This document shows, piece after piece, positions 44,168 to 49,791 of a stretch of DNA of 49,791 nt; position 1 is the stretch's first letter, and each line of letters starts with the position of its first letter. This DNA comes from Flavobacterium psychrophilum (GTDB lineage Bacteria > Bacteroidota > Bacteroidia > Flavobacteriales > Flavobacteriaceae): positions 1 to 49,791 of the forward strand of contig CAMCVA010000015.1 in assembly GCA_945879625.1 (NCBI GenBank), in the 5' to 3' direction. The translations under genes were made by a program, and so were the position numbers. The notes under the pieces were generated by a model. The model searched no databases, was not told the origin of the DNA, and worked only from the letters and a program-made list of their open reading frames with translations.

Positions 44168-46975
44168 ATGAAAAAAAGCTTGTTATACTTCTCGTTGCTG
44201 CTGTTGGCTGTTTCGGCAACTGCACAATCGCTTAACCAATTTGTGAATCCCTTTATCGGAACAGGCGGACACGGCCATACCTTTCCCGGAGCTACGACGC
44301 CTTTTGGCATGGTACAATTGTCACCTGATACTCGCATTGACGGCAGTTGGGACGGTTGTTCGGGCTACCATTATTCGGATTCGGTTATCTATGGATTTTC
44401 ACACACCCACCTGAACGGAACCGGTTGTTCAGATTTTGGCGATATCATGCTCATGCCTACTATGGGCGAGCCTTCGTTGGATAATAAAGTGTATGCATCC
44501 AATTTTTCACACGCCAACGAAAAAGCTTCTGCGGGCTATTATGCCGTGAAACTAGATAAGCACAACATCGACGTGCGATTAACCACTTCAACTCGAGTTG
44601 GGTTTCACGAATATACGTTTAACCAAGCCGGTCAAGCCAATATTATACTCGATTTGAATCATCGCGACAAACTACTCGAAGGAGTAATTCGTATTCTCGA
44701 CGACAAAACCATTGAAGTGCTGCGCAGAAGTGAAGCTTGGGCCAAAGACCAATATGTGTTTGCTCGCATCGAATTTAACAAACCAATGCTTGTATCAAAA
44801 TATACCGCCGATTCAGTAGGTGAAAGCAACGAATATTCTGGCACAAAAGTGGCCATGAGTTTTTCAAAAACAGTCCGAAAAGGCGAAAAAATTCTGGTCA
44901 AAGTCTCGCTTTCTCCTACTAGTTTTGAAGGTGCAAAGCTCAACAGTACTGAAATTAAGGATTGGGATTTTAATAAAGTGAAATTGGAAGCCGAACAAAA
45001 ATGGAATTCTGAATTGTCAAAAATTGAAGTAAATTCAGATAACAACGACAAAAAAACAGTTTTCTATACGGCCTTATACCACACGATGATGCAACCAAAC
45101 ATCGCTCAGGATTTAGATGGAAAATACCGCGGAAGAGACAATAAAATCCGTGTTGCAGAGGGCTTTGATTACTATTCTGTATTTTCACTTTGGGATACAT
45201 TCCGTGCCGCACATCCACTTTATACTTTGATTGACAAAAAACGAACTTCCGATTTCATCAATACCTTTTTGGCCCAATACGAACAAGGCGGCCGCTTGCC
45301 TGTTTGGGAATTGGCCTCGAACGAAACCGACTGCATGATTGGTTACCATTCGGTTTCGGTCATTGCCGATGCGATGGCCAAAGGAATCACGGGCTTTGAT
45401 TACGAAAAAGCATTTACGGCATCCAAACATTCGGCCATGTTGGACCATTTGGGGCTGGAAGCCTACAAAAAACAAGGCTTTATCTCGATGGATGACGAAC
45501 ACGAAAGCGTATCCAAAACCCTGGAATATGCCTATGACGATTGGTGCATCGCCCAAATGGCGCTGATAGTAAAGAAACAAGAAGACTATGATTATTTCAT
45601 GAAACGGTCTCAAAGTTGGAAGAACGTATTTGACAATAAAATGGGGTTCATGCGCCCCAAGAAAAATGGCGGCTGGGATAGGCCTTTTGAACCTCGGGAA
45701 ATCAACAATAATTTTACTGAAGGCAACAGCTGGCAGTATTCGTTTTTTGTGCCGCAAGATATTCCCGGACTAATTGAAGCCTTCGGCGGGGCAGCAAAAT
45801 TTGAAGCCAAACTCGACGAAATGTTTAACAGCGAAAGCAAAACTACCGGCAGAGAACAGGCTGATGTAACCGGATTAATTGGACAATACGCCCATGGCAA
45901 TGAGCCCAGTCACCATATGGCTTATTTGTATAATTATGTGGGGAAGCCCGAAAAAACGACTGAAAAAGTGCATTTTATTCTAGATAATTTCTACAAAAAT
46001 GCCCCTGACGGATTAATAGGAAATGAAGATTGTGGTCAAATGAGCGCTTGGTATGTGTTGAGTGTTATGGGGATTTATGCGGTGACACCGGGTAATCCAG
46101 AGTGGACTAGCACTAAACCCTATTTTCAACGAATTAAGGTGAATTTTGAAGATAGAAAACCCGAGGAAATCAGTGCTACGAACGCGGATGAATACAAAAA
46201 ATATTTTGGACTTATGCCTGTGAAAAGAACATACGGATTTGCACATCAATTACTAACTCCGGCTCCATTAATTCAAGCGTCGGGCAAATCATTTACAGAT
46301 AGTTTGAAGGTTGAATTAGTGTCACAAAACCCAACAGATGAAATCTATTATTCCATAACCACAAAGGATGAACCAAAAATTGTAGGCGTGTCATTCCTGT
46401 ATACCCAACCGCTTACCATTTCAAAAACGTCAACAATTAAAGCATTTTCCAAAAATAAAGCCAATCAAAGCGCCACGGTTGAAGCTCATTTCTTTAAAAA
46501 GCCAAATAACTACAGCATAAAAATCAAATCGAAATATAATCCGCAATACCATGCCGGCGGCCCCGATGGGTTATTAGACGGAATAGTAGGTTCCGAAAAT
46601 TGGCGAAAAGGCGACTGGCAAGGCTACCAATCACAAGATTTTGAAGCGACGATAGATTTGATACAACCCAAAACGATTACCCAAATCAGTGCGCGCTTTT
46701 TGCAAGACATGCGCTCTTGGATTCTCATGCCTTCGAAGGTGGATTTGTTAATTTCGGAAGATAATGTGCATTTTACTTTATTTAGAACGGTAGAAAATTC
46801 ACTCGATCCCCAAACCGAAGCCACCACGATTTTGAATTTCACCGGAACGCAATTTCCGGGAATGCAAGCCCGCTATGTGAAAGTTGTGGCGCACAATTTT
46901 GGAACATTGCCTAGTTGGCACCAAGGCGCTGGTGGAGAAGCTTTTATTTTTATTGACGAAATTCAAATTGATTAA
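44168..46975 (+). CDS. GH92 family alpha-mannosidase
   Basis: A 935-residue glycoside hydrolase exported by the signal MKKSLLYFSLLLLAVSATAQ. The GH92 N-domain is clear: FVNPFIGTGGHGHTFPGA and GFSHTHLNGTGCSDFGD. The catalytic (alpha/alpha)6 part includes YSVFSLWDTFRAAHPLY, GRLPVWELASNETDCMIGYH and GNEDCGQMSAWYVLSVMG near residue 618. After about 700 there is a chitobiase C-terminal-like domain (DEIYYSITTKDEP, TIKAFSKNKANQS), and from about 790 a discoidin-like carbohydrate-binding domain. GH92 enzymes are calcium-dependent inverting alpha-mannosidases, most often alpha-1,2, acting on N-glycans or yeast mannan. No SusC/SusD pair is nearby, so it is not in a classic PUL. The nitrilase-like gene follows 6 bases later. 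Confidence 0.93.
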   Translation: MKKSLLYFSLLLLAVSATAQSLNQFVNPFIGTGGHGHTFPGATTPFGMVQLSPDTRIDGSWDGCSGYHYSDSVIYGFSHTHLNGTGCSDFGDIMLMPTMGEPSLDNKVYASNFSHANEKASAGYYAVKLDKHNIDVRLTTSTRVGFHEYTFNQAGQANIILDLNHRDKLLEGVIRILDDKTIEVLRRSEAWAKDQYVFARIEFNKPMLVSKYTADSVGESNEYSGTKVAMSFSKTVRKGEKILVKVSLSPTSFEGAKLNSTEIKDWDFNKVKLEAEQKWNSELSKIEVNSDNNDKKTVFYTALYHTMMQPNIAQDLDGKYRGRDNKIRVAEGFDYYSVFSLWDTFRAAHPLYTLIDKKRTSDFINTFLAQYEQGGRLPVWELASNETDCMIGYHSVSVIADAMAKGITGFDYEKAFTASKHSAMLDHLGLEAYKKQGFISMDDEHESVSKTLEYAYDDWCIAQMALIVKKQEDYDYFMKRSQSWKNVFDNKMGFMRPKKNGGWDRPFEPREINNNFTEGNSWQYSFFVPQDIPGLIEAFGGAAKFEAKLDEMFNSESKTTGREQADVTGLIGQYAHGNEPSHHMAYLYNYVGKPEKTTEKVHFILDNFYKNAPDGLIGNEDCGQMSAWYVLSVMGIYAVTPGNPEWTSTKPYFQRIKVNFEDRKPEEISATNADEYKKYFGLMPVKRTYGFAHQLLTPAPLIQASGKSFTDSLKVELVSQNPTDEIYYSITTKDEPKIVGVSFLYTQPLTISKTSTIKAFSKNKANQSATVEAHFFKKPNNYSIKIKSKYNPQYHAGGPDGLLDGIVGSENWRKGDWQGYQSQDFEATIDLIQPKTITQISARFLQDMRSWILMPSKVDLLISEDNVHFTLFRTVENSLDPQTEATTILNFTGTQFPGMQARYVKVVAHNFGTLPSWHQGAGGEAFIFIDEIQID

Positions 46976-46981
46976 GCCACC

Positions 46982-47764
46982 ATGCATACTGAGAAATTAA
47001 AAATCGCTTGGATCCAAACCGATTTGGAATGGGAAAATCCAGTTGTAAATCGGCAACGGATCGGCCAAAAAATAGCCGAAACACAAACTCCTGTTGATCT
47101 CATAGTGCTACCCGAACTATTCACCACAGGCTTCACCATGAACGCCAAAGCGGTAGCTGAAACCATGCAAGGCGACACAATAGCTTGGCTTCAATATTTG
47201 GCGAAAACCAACAACTGCGCGATTACTGGAAGTTTGGCGGTAACAGAAAACGGTAATTTTTACAACCGATTGCTTTTTATTTTTCCAAATGGCGACTTGA
47301 AAACATATGACAAACACCACTTGTTTAAGTTGGCAGGCGAAGACAAGGTGTATACTCCTGGAAAAGAACGATTAATCATTGACTACAAAGGGTTCAAAAT
47401 TTGTCCGTTGATATGTTACGATTTGCGTTTTCCGGTATTTTCGCGCAACACAGAAAAATACGATTTGTTACTGTATGTAGCCAATTGGCCTTCGCCTAGA
47501 ATCGCTGCTTGGGATGCCCTGCTCAAAGCCCGCGCCATCGAAAATTGTTGTTATGTGCTTGGCGTTAATCGCTTGGGTGTTGATGCAAATGCATTGGACT
47601 ATCCGGGTCATTCGCAAGTAATCGATTATGCAGGAACTTTGCTGCACGATTCAGCATCAAAAGCAGAAGTGGCTGTGGTAGAACTTGGTAAAAAAGAGCT
47701 GCTTGAGTTCAGAACGCGCTTTGCGTTTTTAGACGATCAGGATGTATTTACGGTTGCAGATTAA
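46982..47764 (+). CDS. Nitrilase-family amidase, omega-amidase type
   Basis: A 260-residue C-N hydrolase with the catalytic triad E45 (VLPELFTTGF), K111 (TYDKHHLFKLAGE) and C145 (CPLICYDLRFPVF). The KHHLFKLAGEDKVYTPG segment and RFP after the Cys-Tyr-Asp are typical of the YafV/omega-amidase branch, which hydrolyses alpha-ketoglutaramate and related deaminated amides in metabolite repair. No signal peptide, so it is cytoplasmic. It follows the GH92 gene by 6 bases, though the functional link is unclear. Its last 17 bases overlap the 3' end of the Ig-like lipoprotein gene on the other strand. Confidence 0.9.
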   Translation: MHTEKLKIAWIQTDLEWENPVVNRQRIGQKIAETQTPVDLIVLPELFTTGFTMNAKAVAETMQGDTIAWLQYLAKTNNCAITGSLAVTENGNFYNRLLFIFPNGDLKTYDKHHLFKLAGEDKVYTPGKERLIIDYKGFKICPLICYDLRFPVFSRNTEKYDLLLYVANWPSPRIAAWDALLKARAIENCCYVLGVNRLGVDANALDYPGHSQVIDYAGTLLHDSASKAEVAVVELGKKELLEFRTRFAFLDDQDVFTVAD

Positions 47765-49376
47765 CCGTTTGCTCTACATCCCAGTTGGCGCGCACGTCAA
47801 TTTCTTTGGGAAAATAAAACACCTCTTCGGATTGCCTTTTAGCCAAGAAATTTCCGGCATCCCACGCTTTATTTTGGTTGTCATCATAAATAACCCGCAG
47901 TATGTATTTCTCGGGTTTAATTAAGGTAAACGAAAGAGGTAGAAGGTTGGTTACTAAGGCCTGCTCAATCACTTCGCCCGATTTGTCGGTGAGTTCAACT
48001 AATAAAGGAAAGCGCTTGGCGTTGGTGAAATTTACTTGCAAATTTCCGTATTCGGCCGTGTTTTTGGTTTCAACTTTATAGACTAAGGTGTCATTCGTTT
48101 GCTCCATAAAATCGGTTAGCGCGCCAGGCAGCAATTGAATGTTGTATTTTTCGAGCGGTTCTTTGGCAAAGGCCAAGGTGGTTTTTTGGTTCCAGCTATC
48201 GTTGCTAACCGTAAAGGCGACTTGAGTGGAATCTTTTCGTTTGATGCTAATTTTGGACGCATCCCATTTTACAATAGGCGTAGATGTTTCTAGTTCAAAT
48301 TCGTTTTTTAAGGGTAAAACACTACTAAACACAGGTTTTACACTCAACGAATCTACTTTTAATCCTTTGAGTTTTACCATAAAATTTTGCAGGTCTTTCC
48401 CGTTGGTTACCTGTAAGGCTACCGAATCAATTTTGGCTTTTTCTTCTTTGGTTTTGCTGGGCCATTTGATGGGTTTGTGCCAAATTTGGATGGAGTCTTT
48501 CTTGGGGAATTTAGAAAGTAGCACCGGGTAATTTTCGCCTGCTTTGGTTAGGCTAACTTTGATTTGACTTGGATCACCTTCGTAGCCCAACAGCATCCGA
48601 TTAGCCGAAGCCTGTGAAGCCTTTACGGTTTTGTTGGCAGGAACTTCTTTAAATAAATTGAGGGCAAAAACACTGTCGTTGGGCACCGTAATCAGGCGCT
48701 GATAAAACGCAATTTTGTCCTCTTTGGGATTGAAACGGTAGTTGTTGTTTTGGTCTTTTAGCGCAACTAACAAATATTTTCCTGCCTTGAGGTGCGCCAG
48801 TTCAAAGGTGGTGGCGCTGTCTAGGGTGTTGGTCACGTAGCGCGGATTTTCTTTGTAAATAATTGAATCCGTGTATTTTTCATTGGCTTCAAACAACATG
48901 ACCGAAACAAAATTATCGGTTTTTTTGTCGTGTGCATCGGCAATTGTGCCTTTGATGGCCAGCGAATCGATATAGCTTCCGGTGGAGCACAAAAACTGAA
49001 ATTGGCGCAACGGATTGCCTTCGTTGTTGTCCTGAATGCTTTCGCCAAAATTAAAACTGTAGGTAGTATTGGGTAGCAGCGTGTCCTTAATTTTTAAGGT
49101 AATGGTTTTACTTGCGTTGCTTGGAGAAATTTCAGGTTGGTATTTAAGCGGCGGCGAAACGATGAGCTGCTTGTTGACATTTTTCAATTTCACGTATTCG
49201 TCAAAGGTAAATTGTACGGTTTTGGCGGTAAAATTGGTGCTGTAATTTTTGGGTATACAAATTTTAAGCACTGGAGCCAAGGTGTCTTTCAAACCGCCAG
49301 AAATTGATCCTCGCTTGGCACAACTGCCCAAGGCAAGTACACAAAGAGCTATAATAAGACTGGTTTTTCTACCCAT
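47748..49376 (-). CDS. Lipoprotein with Ig-like (Big_5/SbsA) domain
   Basis: A 542-residue predicted lipoprotein from MGRKTSLIIALCVLALGSC; the lipobox LGSC puts it in the membrane after LspA processing. A start four codons earlier (MCPKMGRKT) is open but not needed. The N-terminal domain KDTLAPVLKICIPKNYST, VQFTFDEYVKLKNVNKQL and NTTYSFNFGESIQDNNEG (about 30-135) is the bacterial Ig-like 5 type. Later parts repeat short beta segments such as LAHLKAGKYLLVALKDQNN and LIKPEKYILRVIYDDNQN, reminiscent of carboxypeptidase-regulatory-like folds. No enzyme motif is seen. It lies about 80 bases after the ComF-type gene on the minus strand and overlaps the nitrilase-like gene at the 3' ends. Confidence 0.85.
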   Translation of the reverse strand: MGRKTSLIIALCVLALGSCAKRGSISGGLKDTLAPVLKICIPKNYSTNFTAKTVQFTFDEYVKLKNVNKQLIVSPPLKYQPEISPSNASKTITLKIKDTLLPNTTYSFNFGESIQDNNEGNPLRQFQFLCSTGSYIDSLAIKGTIADAHDKKTDNFVSVMLFEANEKYTDSIIYKENPRYVTNTLDSATTFELAHLKAGKYLLVALKDQNNNYRFNPKEDKIAFYQRLITVPNDSVFALNLFKEVPANKTVKASQASANRMLLGYEGDPSQIKVSLTKAGENYPVLLSKFPKKDSIQIWHKPIKWPSKTKEEKAKIDSVALQVTNGKDLQNFMVKLKGLKVDSLSVKPVFSSVLPLKNEFELETSTPIVKWDASKISIKRKDSTQVAFTVSNDSWNQKTTLAFAKEPLEKYNIQLLPGALTDFMEQTNDTLVYKVETKNTAEYGNLQVNFTNAKRFPLLVELTDKSGEVIEQALVTNLLPLSFTLIKPEKYILRVIYDDNQNKAWDAGNFLAKRQSEEVFYFPKEIDVRANWDVEQTVNLQP

Positions 49377-49455
49377 TTTCGGACACATTTATTTGCCCCG
49401 CAAAATAACGATTTTATATGCTGCGAAGGAAACATTTTACTCAAATCTTCCACAA

Positions 49456-49791
49456 TTACGCCGAGATGGCCATGCACACCACCGATACTTTTGCGCCGGG
49501 AATTTTCAGCAAAGCAAGGGCACAGGCTTCGAGCGTAGAGCCGGTGGTGAGCACATCATCAACCAACAAAAAATGTAAGTTTTCATATTCTTTGCAGGAT
49601 ATGGCTTCAAAGCGCGTTTCATTGACTAGCGCAGTACGCAACAACAAGGTTTTTTTGGTTTGCGTGTTGGAATAGGAATTTCTATACAATACTTCATCGT
49701 TATACGGAATGGTAAATACGCTAGCCAATGCCTTTCCAAATTCGGCCACTTGGTTGTAGCCGCGCTCTCGCAGTCGTTTGGCGTGCAAGGG
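49456..49791 (-). CDS. comF: ComF-family phosphoribosyltransferase-like protein, N-terminus cut by window edge
   Basis: The visible 111 residues begin at the right edge with PLHAKRLRERGYNQVAEFGK, the characteristic ComF segment, and continue with YSNTQTKKTLLLRTALVNET. The PRPP-binding loop LLVDDVLTTGSTLEACALAL follows, and the protein ends at VSVVCMAISA. The N-terminal zinc-finger half lies outside the window. ComF proteins support DNA uptake during competence in some bacteria and are otherwise poorly understood. The TTG at 49786-49788 in the window is an internal codon, not the start, because the family continues upstream. The Ig-like lipoprotein follows on the same strand after about 80 bases. 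Confidence 0.9.
   Translation of the reverse strand, partial: PLHAKRLRERGYNQVAEFGKALASVFTIPYNDEVLYRNSYSNTQTKKTLLLRTALVNETRFEAISCKEYENLHFLLVDDVLTTGSTLEACALALLKIPGAKVSVVCMAISA

Noticed and set aside
45185..45757. A 190-codon minus-strand open frame
   Set aside because: It lies fully inside the GH92 catalytic domain, has no promoter or recognisable motif, and the GH92 reading is well supported.

Overview
This window looks like a chromosomal segment from a member of the Flavobacteriia (Bacteroidota), probably Flavobacterium or a close relative. The evidence is: AT-rich spacers; promoter elements of the Bacteroidota type (TAnnTTTG, in places with TTTG about 20 bases upstream) rather than E. coli-like boxes; almost no Shine-Dalgarno sequences; two proteins with type IX secretion C-terminal domains; a mevalonate pathway; a three-subunit succinate dehydrogenase; and gene neighbourhoods typical of flavobacteria (ileS, a DksA-like gene, lspA). 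No transposase, integrase, phage structural module, CRISPR array or rRNA is visible.

Layout. 1-5.9 kb: a glycosyltransferase cut by the left edge (minus strand), then ileS, a DksA/TraR-like gene and lspA. 6-10.3 kb: two mevalonate-pathway GHMP enzymes (mvaD and a mevalonate kinase), a UbiA-type prenyltransferase and a 23S rRNA pseudouridine synthase. 10.3-22 kb: an accessory-looking stretch with an NTF2-like protein, a wrecked DUF885 gene, an outer-membrane porin-like protein, a type IX secreted protein, a remnant of an outer-membrane protein, an S74 tail-fibre-domain protein, a 1755-residue repeat adhesin-like type IX protein, and a tRNA-Leu(UAG) whose 3' end and terminator have been duplicated twice beside it. 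22.2-26 kb: a PfkB kinase, a divergent PurF-like enzyme, a candidate small RNA and an Mn-type superoxide dismutase. 26-35 kb: an AddA/AddB-like helicase-nuclease pair separated by kbl and an OmpA-family protein. 35-38.5 kb (minus strand): HMG-CoA synthase, aminopeptidase P and an alpha/beta hydrolase. 38.7-43.2 kb: a ChaN-like protein and sdhCAB. 43.3-47.8 kb: an exported endonuclease/phosphatase-fold protein, a GH92 mannosidase and a nitrilase-family amidase in tight array. 47.7-49.8 kb (minus strand): an Ig-like lipoprotein and a ComF-type phosphoribosyltransferase cut by the right edge.

How the genes work together. mvaS, the mevalonate kinase and mvaD supply isoprenoid precursors, and the neighbouring UbiA-family enzyme probably uses a prenyl product. 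addA and addB should form one recombination-repair nuclease. sdhCAB is a complete complex II. lspA supports lipoprotein maturation, and several lipoproteins and outer-membrane proteins are encoded nearby.

The observations most worth a second look are the swapped GXHH signature in the IleRS active site (a hallmark reported for mupirocin hyper-resistant type 2 IleRS), the tandem tRNA-Leu tail duplications carrying an inserted GC hairpin, a promoter-terminator pair at 25183-25292 with no recognisable gene between, the PurF-like protein with altered phosphoribosyltransferase motifs, the internally deleted DUF885 pseudogene, and recurring degenerate word clusters in several spacers. I found no clear new defence or biosynthetic system; the candidates above are the strongest signals. 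Annotation is by reading motifs only; no homology search was run.
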